Below, in pieces: positions 46,581-58,835 of a DNA stretch of 64,000 nt (position 1 is its first letter; each line of letters opens with the position of its first letter). The stretch is from Tillus elongatus (Eukaryota; Arthropoda; Insecta; Coleoptera; Cleridae). The notes below the pieces were generated by a model. It did no database searches. It was given only the letters and a program-made list of their open reading frames with translations, and was not told the DNA's origin. A program made the position numbers and the translations under genes. The stretch spans positions 12,596,225-12,660,224 of the forward strand of contig OZ023264.1 in assembly GCA_964006375.1 (NCBI GenBank), written 5' to 3'.

Positions 46581-47530
46581 AACCGGCAAGTACGTTATAG
46601 TAGTGAATTTTCATAAAAATTGTACACAATTAGTAAGATATATTATTAAAATTAATTCTTTAAATTTAAATGAACCTTGGGGATCGGATGATCGCTAACT
46701 GGGACTCTACCAGTTAGCGATTATTTGAAAAAAAATTGTTTTATATGGAGCTAAAATTTAAATTTGATCTTAAATATAATCTGTAAGTACTGCAAGTGCC
46801 TTAAAAAAATTGTGTTACAAATTTCATTAAAGTTACAAAAGTTTTTCAGAAAAAAAAATTTACAAAGCGAATGTACCTGTCAAATTATAAATATGGCAGG
46901 TATTTTTCCTTGTTAATTGCTTGGATCGTTTTGTTTTAGTCAACTTTTTGCAAACAATTAACAACAAAAAAGGTTTTTTAAAACAATATTGTAGTTATCC
47001 GCGAAGCTCATTATGTTATTTTTCTTTAATTTATTACCCACGGTGCATTTACATAGGTGTTACTATGGTTCAAGATTGAAGATGCTGGCTTAATGGGAAA
47101 TTTATTGAGCTATCGGATTTGAAATATTTTTACGAAAATTTTCAACCATAACATAAAAATGCTTGATGGGTTGACTAAAACAAAACCATCCAAGCAATTA
47201 ATAAGGAAAAATACCTGCCATATTTTTAATTTGACAGGTACATTCCCTTTGTAAATATTTTTTTTTCTTAAAAACGTTTGTAAATTTAATGACATTTGTA
47301 ACATAATTTTTTTAAAGGCACTTTCAGTACTTACATATTATATCTAAGACCAAATTGTTATGTTCTAGCTCCATACAAAATATAAATTTTTTCAAATAAT
47401 CGCTAACTGGGACTCTAAAATCTATCTCCAAGGTCCATTTAAATTTAAAGAATTAGTTTTAATAATATATCTTACTAATAGTGTACAATTCTTATGAAAA
47501 TTCACTAATATAACGCACTTGCTGCGTCCC
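46575..47530. repeat. large palindromic repeat, about 390 bp arms
   Basis: Arms at about 46575-46965 and 47150-47530 are inverted copies sharing ATGGCAGGTATTTTTCCTTG, TGGAGCTA, ATAATCGCTAACTGGGACTC and GTACACAATTAGTAAGATAT-type blocks. Both outer ends carry the GTAGTGAATTTTCAT / GCAAGTACGT end motif. No coding sequence. One arm recurs at 54915-55490. Confidence 0.8.
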
Positions 47531-48115
<585 letters not shown>

Positions 48116-48233
48116 TAGTGAAACGGTCGTTAGGCTTTTCCAAATGTGTTGTGGTGATTTGGGTTCTCCAAGTGTGCTTATCAGTGCTCACCACAGGTTC
48201 CAATCTTCAACTAATGTAGTACCTTCGTAAATA
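48116..48233 (+). repeat. PLE terminal-repeat fragment
   Basis: Starts in the middle of the hammerhead region (TTGGTTAGTGAAACGGTCGT) and continues through GTGTTGTGGTGATTTGGG and CCAAGTGTGCTTATCAGTG. It is joined without spacer to the palindromic end of the preceding repeat. Confidence 0.75.
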
Positions 48234-48715
48234 AAGAATAAAACAAACCCCGTGCCAATATCTCTTGCATTTTTTGAACTACAATGCTTTACTTAGATTT
48301 TTTGGTGATTCTTTTTACTGTTGAGGATCGGTTTCAATTATAACTTTAACACTTATGGTCGTATTTACTTTAAAATAGCCAACGAAAACATCTCATCGCC
48401 TCAGTCAGCTATTATAATAAGGATTTTGGTCTGCTATATTTAAATAGTAGTAATGATGATAATGATAGACGACTTATTCAAATTGATCAGAACAAGTGAA
48501 AATATTCACGTACCCTGGAAGTATTATCACATATGATGGTAAATGTAGCAACCGTCTGAGAACGAGGATTATGGTGGTAAACAAGCATTCAACAAAGTAC
48601 TCTTCTTACGTATAAACATTTTAATTAGGACGTGAGGAAACAGTTCATCAAGTCGTATATTTTCTAAGAAAATTCACTAAAAAGCTGAGAACACCTGGTA
48701 CAGTTACTGTTTGTA
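48234..48715. other. unassigned sequence
   Basis: No recognisable gene or repeat; a lone TTTTCTAAGAAAATTCACTA palindrome lies at 48660-48680. Confidence 0.4.
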
Positions 48716-48768
48716 TAGTTCTGACGTGCACTTGGAGAGCCCAAATCACCACAACACATTTAAAAAAA

Positions 48769-48811
48769 ACCTGACGATCGTTTCACTAACCAAGTTAGCG
48801 TCATCAGAGGA
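48769..48811 (-). ncRNA. hammerhead ribozyme motif, sense to the PLE
   Basis: The minus strand reads CCT-CTGATGA, stem II (GCTAAC/GTTAGT), GAA, a tiny palindromic stem III (ACGATCGT), then C and AGG. CCT pairs with AGG as stem I. All core nucleotides of a minimal type I hammerhead are present; one C after CTGATGA is unpaired or mismatched. PLEs are known to carry such motifs. Very short stem III suggests weak monomer activity or dimer action. Confidence 0.75.
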
Positions 48812-49092
48812 TGAAACATTCTAAATACTTAAAAAACTAACATCAACTTATATACCGGATCTCAGGTAAAGAGATCGAACCGAGATGAGACACTAGTCGT
48901 AGGCAAATTCCACAGTGTATTGTATTTTTATCGCCTGACCAGGTCTTTGCGCTATCCTTATGGCTTTATCTAAAAATGTGCATCTGTAATAGTCTTGAGA
49001 AAGTTCAACGACCGCTAAATTAACAACGGTTCCTTTGGCGGCAATAACTGTATACTTGTTATCGGTAAAAACGTGCCGAAAACGTGGGAATT

Positions 49093-49911
49093 TTATTTAG
49101 CAAAGTAATCTATCAAGTGACTCGTAATTGGCGCTGGTGCACTGTTCATACAGTCTTTGTTGCAACTATATTTCGCAATATATACGCTCTCAAACCCATT
49201 CAGCTGACCTGGTTTTCTAACATTTTTTATTAATTTCAGATTTTTTTTATCAACGTGATGATTACTATCCCAAATATGTCGGGCGACGGCAGACTTATCT
49301 ACAGTACCGTAACGTAATTGGGATATGTGTTCTTTAAATCTGATTCCAATCGATCTTTTTGTTTGTCCGACGTATTTAAGATTACAATCTTTACAACTTA
49401 TTTCATAAATTCCCGACATTTTTTCCGCGCTATCCTTGTCTTTTGGATTACCTAGCAAGTTTTTTAAAGTATTTGTTGTTGAAAATGCTACCTGTAAGTC
49501 GACTTTTTTAAAAATGTTGTCTAGACCCCTCGTGATTCTAGGTTCAAATGGTAAGCAAACAAAGTTTTTTTCCGATTTTTCTCTTCTGAACGTCGTTGAT
49601 TCCGTCACCATTTTCTTTGTTTTCTGTTTGTTGATTAATTTTTCCATTAAGCCAGCAGTGTATACGTTATATTCGGCCACGTTCCTAATATAATTTAATT
49701 CTTTGGTATATCTACTTTTGTTTAAAGGAAAATTAATTAACCGATTTACTAAAAAATTCAGACTGGCCATTTTTTGTGCGTACCAGGTCAGCTGAATGGG
49801 TTTGAGAGCGTATATATTGCGAAATATAGTTGCAACAAAGAATGTATGAACAGTGCACCAGCGCCAATTACGAGTCACTTGATAGATTACTTTGCTAAAT
49901 AAAATTCCCAC
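49093..49911 (-). CDS. PLE ORF end: RT tail, linker and GIY-YIG endonuclease
   Basis: A 272-codon open frame. The first about 43 codons are antisense to the element's own C-terminus, because the inverted arm is read through, so the genuine protein part starts near YAQKMASLNFLVNRLINFP. The linker (RRITRGLDN-type: LPFEPRITRGLDNIFKK) leads to the GIY-YIG domain: MSGIYEISCKDCNLKYVGQT, KRSIGIRFKEHISQLRYG, AVARHIWDSNHHVDKKNLKL and the terminal SYNC-like YIAKYSCNKDC. The Cys pair CKDC within the domain is intact. The RT catalytic region is lost by truncation, so no complete enzyme is made. The GIY-YIG part itself is undamaged. Confidence 0.85.
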   Translation of the reverse strand: MGILFSKVIYQVTRNWRWCTVHTFFVATIFRNIYALKPIQLTWYAQKMASLNFLVNRLINFPLNKSRYTKELNYIRNVAEYNVYTAGLMEKLINKQKTKKMVTESTTFRREKSEKNFVCLPFEPRITRGLDNIFKKVDLQVAFSTTNTLKNLLGNPKDKDSAEKMSGIYEISCKDCNLKYVGQTKRSIGIRFKEHISQLRYGTVDKSAVARHIWDSNHHVDKKNLKLIKNVRKPGQLNGFESVYIAKYSCNKDCMNSAPAPITSHLIDYFAK

Positions 49912-50182
49912 GTTTTCAGCACGTTTTTACCGATAACAAGTATACAGGTATTGCCGCCAAAGGAACCGTTGTTAATTTAGCGGTCGTTGAACTTTCTCAA
50001 GACTATTACAGATGCACATTTTTAGATAAAGCAATAAGGATAGCGCAAAGACCTGGTCAGGCGATAAAAATACAATACACTGTGGAATTTGCCTACGACT
50101 AGTGTCTCATCTCGGTTCGATCTCTTTACCTGAGATCCGGTATATAAGTTGATGTTAGTTTTTTAAGTATTTAGAATGTTTC

Positions 50183-50227
50183 ATCCTCTGATGACGCTAA
50201 CTTGGTTAGTGAAACGATCGTCAGGTC
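50183..50227 (+). ncRNA. hammerhead ribozyme motif in the inverted arm
   Basis: Same sequence as the 48769-48811 motif in the opposite orientation: CTGATGA at 50188, stem II, GAAAC at about 50210, and cleavage-site GTC before AGG. Together the two motifs face each other across the element. Confidence 0.75.
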
Positions 50228-50318
50228 TTTTTAAAATGTGTTGTGGTGATTTGGGCTCTCCAAGTGTACTTATCAGTGCTCATCACAGGTTCCAATCTTC
50301 ACTTAGTAGTTCTGACGT

Positions 50319-50865
50319 ATTATAATCAAAATATTGAAAGGTATTCTATCTACCTATTGTTGCTGATAACAACTTTAATAATGATACATAAATAGATAAG
50401 TAACATCTCCACTGTGAATGACCAAATTCTAGTGGATGCGATTTATTTGCGTCACTCTGTATTCTAATTAATTTTCTTTGTTCTGTACGTTATCGATAGC
50501 TGCAATATTGTAGACTACACACTGCCAATGTATGTGAAAGGACTCAGGAAGGTTATCGTCACTGACAAATCATTTATGTCGCAGGTTTATACAATTACAA
50601 TGCCCTCATAGTAATAATTTGTTTTAACGAGGTACCTGATCAGATAAAACATTCGGTCTAATTTTACCTGAATCATTCCTCAACTATTACGATCATTTTA
50701 TTCGCTGCTGTTTAGACAATTCGTCACTCGATTATTAATTTCGTGCGTCTTCTGCTGGTTTATCTAGTGCAATTTGTGGTGAGTTTATTTTGAGTTTATT
50801 TGATTTGTGTAGGGGTTTATGTTCTAATATAGTGATGAGTGTATCTAAATATATAAAAGAAAAAA
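50319..50865. other. unassigned sequence
   Basis: No repeats or coding similarity recognised. Confidence 0.4.
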
Positions 50866-51478
50866 GCCTGGACGCAGCAAGTGCGTTATGGTAGTGAATT
50901 TTCTTAGAAATGATCTGGCACAACATATTTTATTATAACTTTTTTTTCTTGTAACATAGAAATCTAAATTTTGGTGGATAGTTTACTTCTTATATCGTAA
51001 ACCTACCTACCAAATTTGGTTGTCATAGATATTATATTTTTAAAAAAAAATTTTTTTTCAAATAAAAACTAAAATTTTTCCAGGAAAACCTCGTCCGATT
51101 TTTCTGATTAACTAACTTGTTAAAGCCATTTGCAAAAAGAAGGTATATGCCAAATTTTATCAAAATCGGCCAATTATTCTCTGAGAAAAAATTTTTTTTA
51201 GAATGAAAACTCAACATTTTCCCGGAAAACCTCGTCCGATTTTTTTGACTAACAAACTTGTCAAAGAAATTTACAAAAGGAAGGTATATGCCAAATTTTA
51301 TTAAAATCTGCCCATAATTTTTTGAGATAAGAATTTTTTTCGAATGAAAACTCAAAATTTTCCCGAAAAACCTTGTCCGATTTTCCTGACTAACGAACTT
51401 ATCCAAGCCATTTACAAAAGAAAGGTACATGCGAAATTTTATCAAAGTCGGCCCATTATTTTTTGAGTTATCGGTGTG

Positions 51479-51573
<95 letters not shown>
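50866..51573 (-). repeat. (TA)n-centred repeat family copy with tandem units
   Basis: Starts with ACGCAGCAAGTGCGT at 50873. From about 51040 to 51480 it contains three tandem units of about 140 bp, each with AAAATTTTCCCGGAAAACC-like, CTTGTCAAAGCCATTTACAA-like and ATGCCAAATTTTAT blocks. It then has TTTTGAGTTATCGGTGTG and the TA array 51483-51573, where the DD41D transposon is inserted. Confidence 0.82.
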
Positions 51574-51576
<3 letters not shown>

Positions 51577-53640
51577 TGTGGAACAGCCAAATGGAATAAA
51601 TTCGATAACGGATAAATGAGGACGTGTTGGGAAAAACGCTTGGACACGTCGATTTGTATTTTTAACTGCGCATCTTTTTCAAGAAAAAAAAATTATATAG
51701 GGTGCGTCATGTGACAGTGGCCAATACCAACTTTCTTATTTTAAATACAAGCCCCTGTATATTATTAATTTTTTGGATTCTTCAGAAAATTCTAGACATA
51801 ATTCATGTACAATGTCCTATACCTATCTTCAACTGTTTCGGAAATATTAAGTATTTTCAGATTTATTACAAAAATTAACATTAAAAATAGAAAATTATTT
51901 TATTTCACAAATTCTAATAAGAAATACTGATTATTTCTTAATAATTTAAAAAAACAAAAAAAAATTAATGTCAATGTAGTAAATGTTCAAAATGCTCGCC
52001 ACGAACATCTTGGCAACATGCTAATCTGGTATAGAAATGTCTTCTAACATTACTCAACATCTCAGGCGTGACTGATCTAATCGCAAGCGTGATTCGTCTT
52101 TTTAAGTCATCTAAGTTGAGGGGCTTAGTTTTGTATACAATACTTTTGACATATCCCCACAAAAAGTAGTCTAATAGCGACAGATCAGGAGATCGTGCTG
52201 GCCATTCTATCGATCCGCGCCTCCCTATCCACCGATTTGGAAAAATTTGGTTCAGGTACTGCCGGACATTGATTTGGTAATGGGGCGGTGCTCCATCTTG
52301 CTGAAACCATATTTTATTGGCAGGAACTTGTGGGTTTGCTGGATCTGGATATAAGTTTGTCAAAGTTGGCACGACATTATTTTGGAGCAGTTCTAAATAT
52401 TTATCCCCATTCAAGTTGCCATCAATGAAAAAGGGACCTACGATATGATTTCCAACAATTCCTGCCCAAACATTAACTTTTTCAGGATATTGCGTATGTT
52501 CCTCTCTCATCCAATGAGGATTCTCATTAGACCAATAGCGGCAATTTTGACGATTAACATGACCGTGAAGTGTAAATGTGCTCTCATCAGAAAACAAAAC
52601 ATCTTCTAATTGGATCACATTGTTATCTAACATTGCCATCATTTGTTCACAAAAATACGTTCTCCTATCGAAATCGTCCTCCATGAGCTCCTGAGTTGGT
52701 ATCATTTTATAGGGATGCATTTTACTTTCCTTTAATGTTCGAAAAATTGCTGTGTGGCTAACGTTGAATAGTTGGGCTGCTTGTCGACCAGAAGTATGTG
52801 GGTTTTCTTGAAACTCAAGCGTAATATCCAATTTCGTATCATCACTTACTGCATTGGCAGCTACTTTTTTTATCTGTCTCACATGACCAAGCTCGCGAAA
52901 CTGCTTTTCTATTTTGCTAATTGTTCCTTGGGATACAGGCGGCAAATTTGGAAATTTTTCTTGAAATAAGCGAGACACTTCCATCTGTGTCCGTGTGTTA
53001 TCTCCATAACCAATCATTTGTAGAATGGTTATTTTGTGCATTTCTGTTAAATGAACCATTTTTCTGATATTATTACGTACAGTTAACGAAATTCAAACGA
53101 CAATAGCACTGACACTAATCACTACTGTCATGCAGGCAGACAACAAGTTGCTAAGGCTACGAGTTTTATACGAACAGAAAGAAAACTGTTTTTGTTTTTG
53201 TTTCATTTCATATCAGTAAAAAGAAACGCAGGAATGGTTTTTGTTTACTTTCTCATTATCAAGAGCTGAATGGGAAATAAGTATTGAATGCAATGTAGCG
53301 AATTTGTGAAATAAAATAATTTTCTATTTTTAATGTTAATTTTTGTAATAAATCTGAAAATACTTAATATTTCCGAAACAGTTGAAGATAGGTATAGGAC
53401 ATTGTACATGAATTATGTCTGGAATTTTCTGAAGAATCCAAAAAATTAATAATATACAGGGGCTTGTATTTAAAATAAGAAAGTTGGTATTGGCCACTGT
53501 CACATGACGCACCCTATATAAATTTTTTTTCTTGAAAAAGATGCGCAGTTAAAAATACAAATCGACGTGTCCAAGCGTTTTTCCCAACACGCCCCCATTT
53601 ATCCGTTATCGAATTTATTCCATTTGGCTGTTCCACACTG
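51574..53640 (-). mobile_element. apparently intact DD41D transposon
   Basis: A 2067 bp element starting CAGTGTGG and ending CCACACTG, with TA on each side inside a (TA)n array. Terminal inverted repeats are 341 bp each (51574-51914 and 53300-53640), with only scattered differences. The transposase is a single open frame. All parts expected of an autonomous Tc1/mariner relative are present. Confidence 0.93.
51971..53059 (-). CDS. DD41D transposase, full length
   Basis: 362 residues from ATG to stop with no interruption. Residues about 1-60 form a helix-turn-helix (RTQMEVSRLFQEKFPNLPPV) and about 85-115 a second one (SGRQAAQLFNVSHTAIFRTL). The DDE/RNase H-fold catalytic domain has Asp158 in FSDESTFTLHG, Asp255 in QQDGAPPHYQ and Asp297 in SLLDYFLWG. 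The 41-residue spacing between the last two defines DD41D. WIGRRG and WPARSPDLS are typical of this insect lineage. It should bind the 341 bp repeats and cut and paste the element into TA targets. No intron is apparent, unlike the relatives at 12.8 and 26.5 kb. Confidence 0.93.
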   Translation of the reverse strand: MVHLTEMHKITILQMIGYGDNTRTQMEVSRLFQEKFPNLPPVSQGTISKIEKQFRELGHVRQIKKVAANAVSDDTKLDITLEFQENPHTSGRQAAQLFNVSHTAIFRTLKESKMHPYKMIPTQELMEDDFDRRTYFCEQMMAMLDNNVIQLEDVLFSDESTFTLHGHVNRQNCRYWSNENPHWMREEHTQYPEKVNVWAGIVGNHIVGPFFIDGNLNGDKYLELLQNNVVPTLTNLYPDPANPQVPANKIWFQQDGAPPHYQINVRQYLNQIFPNRWIGRRGSIEWPARSPDLSLLDYFLWGYVKSIVYKTKPLNLDDLKRRITLAIRSVTPEMLSNVRRHFYTRLACCQDVRGEHFEHLLH

Positions 53641-53648
53641 TATATATA

Positions 53649-53735
<87 letters not shown>
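53641..53735. repeat. (TA)n array, right part
   Basis: Continuation of the array at 51483-51573 beyond the transposon, with one C at 53650. Confidence 0.95.
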
Positions 53736-53737
<2 letters not shown>

Positions 53738-53875
53738 ATATAAAAATTGAAACTGACCCCAGATATTGGTTCTAGGGGGCCTAGTTCGCGCTCATTTGCA
53801 AAAATTTTTTCAAAATTCAAAAGTCAAAATCTCCTCATTAGTGAATTTTTTCTAGGAAAATTCACTAAAAACTAA
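53736..53875 (-). repeat. (TA)n-centred repeat family, right half of the split copy
   Basis: Contains AAAAATTGAAACTGACCCCA, GCGCTCATTTGCAAAAATT and the palindromic end AGTGAATTTTTTCTAGG/AAAATTCACTAAA. Confidence 0.8.
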
Positions 53876-53929
53876 ATCGTTTCACTTAAAAACTTAGCAT
53901 TTGAGTAAATGTTGAAAATAATTAGGACC

Positions 53930-54912
<983 letters not shown>

Positions 54913-54914
54913 AA

Positions 54915-55490
54915 AATTCGGGACGTAGTAAGTGCGTTATAGTAGTGAATTTTCATAAGAATTGTACACTATTAGTAAGATATGTTATTAAAACCCATTC
55001 TTTAAATTTAAAGTTAGCGATTATTTGAAAAAAAATATATTTTATATGGAGCTAAAAAATTAAAATTTGGTCTTAGATATAATCTGTAAGTACTGCAAGT
55101 GTCTTTAAAAAATTGCGTTACAATTATCATCAAAGTTACAAAAGTTTTTCAGAAAAAAAAATAATCATTTACAAAAGAAATGTACCTGTCAAATTATAAA
55201 TATGGCAGGTATTTTTCCTTATTAATTGCTTGGAAGGTTTGTTTTAGTCAACCCATCCAGTTTTTGCAAACAATAAATAACAAAAAAGTTTTTTAAAACA
55301 AATTTGTAGTTATCCGCGTAGCTCATTATGTTTTTTTCTTTAATTTAGTACCCACGGTGCGTTTACATAGGTGTTACTATGGTTCAAGATTGAAGATTCT
55401 AGTTTATTGGGAAATTTATTGAGCTATCAGATTTGAAATATTTTTACGAAAATTTTCTCATAACATACTTGCTGCACCCAGACCCTTTCC
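54915..55490 (+). repeat. copy of one arm of the 46.6-47.5 kb palindrome
   Basis: Starts ACGTAGTAAGTGCGT and GTAGTGAATTTTCATAAG, and repeats TGGAGCTA, ATGGCAGGTATTTTTCCTTA and GTTACTATGGTTCAAGATTG of the palindrome's first arm and spacer. It ends with a reversed end motif near 55450-55480. Confidence 0.78.
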
Positions 55491-56035
55491 AACACTTATT
55501 TTCGGTTGTTGTATCCATATTTTTTGAAAATGATTAAATATGGCAGCTTACTATGTAAGACTGACAAACAAGGCACTCTTAAAATCATTTTTGGAAAAAT
55601 ATTTAAAAAAAGAAATTAGATAACAATTTAAACATAAATTGAAAATCTTGGTTCGCTGTTTCGTCGCGGCGGTTCTCCTTCCCCTTCTGCATGCATACAA
55701 TCACCCTCAATGCATAAACAAGAACAATGTAAACAAGAAAAATTCCTTTGGAGCAATCCCTAAGAAAGTTACGGGACCTGCGGTGAATATAGAGGTTCTA
55801 CGTGCCGTAAACAGGATTTTAAGGAGGTATAGCTGCAAAATGGGATAAAGGCAGCTTAAAGAGGTCCAACTAAGCTCTTTCTTTCGCACTTTCCACTTAC
55901 ATTTCCTTTTCATATTCTTCTTCGCCCAGTACCCATATTCACTCTTGGTCCCGCAATTCTCTTGTGGGCTGTTTGCAAGAAATTCGTCTTGTGGTTTTGG
56001 CATCCAGAAGGGGTTCTAAGTATATTTCTGAAAAT
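55491..56035. other. less AT-rich island, no assigned gene
   Basis: At 55639-55848 a plus frame without ATG begins with a signal-peptide-like stretch (VRCFVAAVLLPLLHA). On the minus strand an ATG frame (56003-55707) begins MPKPQDEFLANSPQENCG. Neither has recognisable relatives, and they overlap, so at most one could be real. Confidence 0.3.
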
Positions 56036-56039
56036 ATTT

Positions 56040-56400
56040 TTCTAAACACCCCCCATGTGCTAATCTGCCAATTTACCAAAAATTTAATTTTTATTTACAA
56101 ACGGAATGCATCTATGAAATTATAGGTGGCAGTTAAGTATTTTTACATTTTAAAAGCTTGACTGATCGATTTTAATCAACTCAGTCGAACTAGTTTCTGC
56201 ATACAAAATAACAAAAAAGTTTTTTAAAAATAAATTTGTAATTGTCTGTGAAGCTTATTGTGTTGTTTTTAAAATTTAGTATCCACGCTGCTTTTATATA
56301 GGTTTTACTATATATCAAAACTGAAGATTCTAGTTTAATGGGAAATTGGGTTATCACCATTTGAAATATTTTTATGAAAACTCGCTACCATAACACACTT
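56040..56400 (+). repeat. diverged second copy of the same palindrome arm
   Basis: Shares CAAAATAACAAAAAAGTTTT, TTTAATGGGAAATT and the closing TACCATAACACACTT motif with 55260-55480, at clearly lower similarity. Confidence 0.6.
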
Positions 56401-56852
56401 AAACTCTTTTCAACACTTATTTACTATTGCTGTATCCATACTTTATGAAAATGAAATAAATATGAATACACAATTTTGAAATTAAAATTTTAATAATGTA
56501 ACCTAAACATCTGTTTATATAATTTTAATTAGGGATATATGTACTTTGTAGTAACTACCTAGATATTATGAGTACTTACTGTATTATTTTGTGGTAGGTA
56601 TATTTCTTGTAATACCTACAAGTAAATTCGGTATAGAGTTCACTAGGTAATACATACCATATCTACAATCTACATGCAGTTTACCTGTCACTTTAATATT
56701 TGTTTGATTGAATGTTACAATCATAATATACTACTACAGTCATTTTTAAGTTAAAATTAAAAGATAGTTTATTCTTTACCTACTATTTATATTAACCTTA
56801 GAATATAGGTACCTAGTTGTTTTATATCATAAGATCCTAATAAGGTATTAGC
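56401..56852. other. unassigned AT-rich sequence
   Basis: Nothing recognisable up to the hAT-like insertion. Confidence 0.4.
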
Positions 56853-57685
56853 TAGTGTTGTGAGAATACGTAATAAAATATTCGTCGAATCCGAATATTG
56901 AAATATTCGTATCAATCCGAATATTTCTGGCAGCGTGATACGTAAGACCGAGTCGTATATAGTAAATAGAGCGTACATGTACGATACAAGATCTTTATGA
57001 TACGTAATACGGAATCGTATATAGTAAAAAGAGTGGATGTGTACGATACAAAATCTCTATGAGAGGAATGACGTATACTGCAGGGTCAGCCAGCCAATAA
57101 CAGCAGCAGCAGAATAAAACGGATTCAGTATTCGTTTTCGTAATTCGTAATAACAAATATTAATCTGAACCAGCTTAACCTCTACATACCCCGTACCCGC
57201 AATATTTTATAATGGTAATCGAACTTTTTCTTATATTCCTAGAATGGGATGTATTCTATTTCATTATATCCTGCCTATGTATTTTTAATTATGTCAGTTA
57301 GATTACACAGGGCTTTGTTGAAACGAGAAGTTAATTCTGCTGGTGCAGTTATAAAATACATTTTTATTAATAAAAGTGAAATAATGAACACCATCGAATA
57401 TTTTTGGTTTAGTTATTGGTCACCATTATATTTATTAATTACAAAAAATTTAACACGAACTTATCCTATATATTTGTAAAAATACGTTAGTATTCCCTGG
57501 ACAATAATAATAAAACAAAATTATATTTAGCACCTGTACGTTATTATTATTACTTATTACTATACGGCATCTACGATTCCATCCCATACCACGCAAAATA
57601 TAAATATAATATACCCTTCTTAATGTGAAAACGTAATCGGAGGATTAATCCGAATATCAAAATAATCCGAATATTTACAACGCTA
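56853..57685. mobile_element. non-autonomous hAT-like element (MITE)
   Basis: 833 bp flanked by an exact 8 bp duplication, GTATTAGC (56845-56852 and 57686-57693). Ends are TAGTGTTGT and ACAACGCTA, with repeated ATATTCGGAT-type motifs just inside both termini. An internal tandem pair of about 75 bp (ATACGTAA...CGTATATAGTAAA, twice between 56938 and 57060) is present. The 8 bp duplication and the TAGNGTTG end are hAT hallmarks. There is no transposase. Confidence 0.82.
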
Positions 57686-57792
57686 GTATTAGCAACTGGC
57701 ATGAGCGGAGTCGATTTCCAAGTTATGCGATGCGTAGAGCGTGAGCGTACATGCTTCTCTGTGACAAATATCTACGTGTGGTCAGATTAAAC

Positions 57793-57794
<2 letters not shown>

Positions 57795-57835
<41 letters not shown>
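57795..57835. repeat. (AG)n microsatellite
   Basis: About 20 AG dinucleotides. Confidence 0.95.
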
Positions 57836-57839
<4 letters not shown>

Positions 57840-57949
57840 TTTTAATATTAAATACTGTGAACGTGAAGAATGGGAAGCTTAATATTTATACATTATGAAA
57901 CGTCGTTCTAGACTGCTTTTAAATAAATTTAATCACTGTCACTAAATTT

Positions 57950-58400
57950 TTTATTTATGAGTATACATTCGCATGCTAATATTTAGCGCTTTTGGACGCA
58001 AACTTTATCCCGGTATTAGGAAAGAAATGGTCCAAGGCTTACAATTTACAAAATTGTTAGTTACACAGCTCTATCTATAAAATTTTGTGTAGAGTTGTCG
58101 TGACAACATATTACCTGGTCCTGCCCCGAGATGGCGTCCCTCTCGTATCTCTCACAATGTCCGACCTTTTGCAATAACTTCCATTGTTTAGATTTTTATC
58201 TACGATTAGTATAGATAACTTCATCTGTCGTCGTCCAACATTGTAGATATTGCAATACAGAATCTGAAGTGATGTCGAGGATTATTTTATTATTAATTTC
58301 GTATAACTTTATTTTCCTTTGATCAAACGACTTGAAAATTGGTACACAACCACGTCTCTCTATGTTCTTTAAGTTGTAGGATTTTGTTTCAATCACTTGG
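57950..58400 (-). repeat. dispersed repeat, inverted counterpart of 45.94-46.58 kb
   Basis: Shares in reverse complement the GTATACATTCGCATGCTAAT, CCCGGTATTAGGAAAGAAAT, ATGGTCCAAGG and GAATCTGAAGTGATGTCGAG segments. Confidence 0.7.
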
Positions 58401-58439
58401 AAAATTTGAGAGATATAGCGTTTTAAAAAATATTTTTTT

Positions 58440-58835
<396 letters not shown>

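Larger units (their letters stand above)
48728..50306 (-). mobile_element. Penelope-like element with inverted arms
   Basis: A 1579 bp insert flanked by TAGTTCTGACGT (48716-48727 and 50307-50318). Arms of about 500 bp (48728-49220 and 49775-50306) are almost identical in reverse complement; one 128-base stretch shows a single mismatch. The arms include both the pLTR-like ends with hammerheads and the C-terminal coding end. Such inverted-terminal, 5'-truncated structures are characteristic of PLEs. High arm identity suggests a recent insertion. Confidence 0.9.

Noticed and set aside
51032..51484. Repetitive minus-strand frame with [20 protein letters not shown] units (also 54191-54610)
   Set aside because: The frame follows tandem 140-145 bp non-coding units of the repeat family; the same DNA elsewhere is broken by stops.
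57795..57835. Regulatory GAGA-type element
   Set aside because: A pure (AG)n microsatellite far from any identified gene; no support for a regulatory role.
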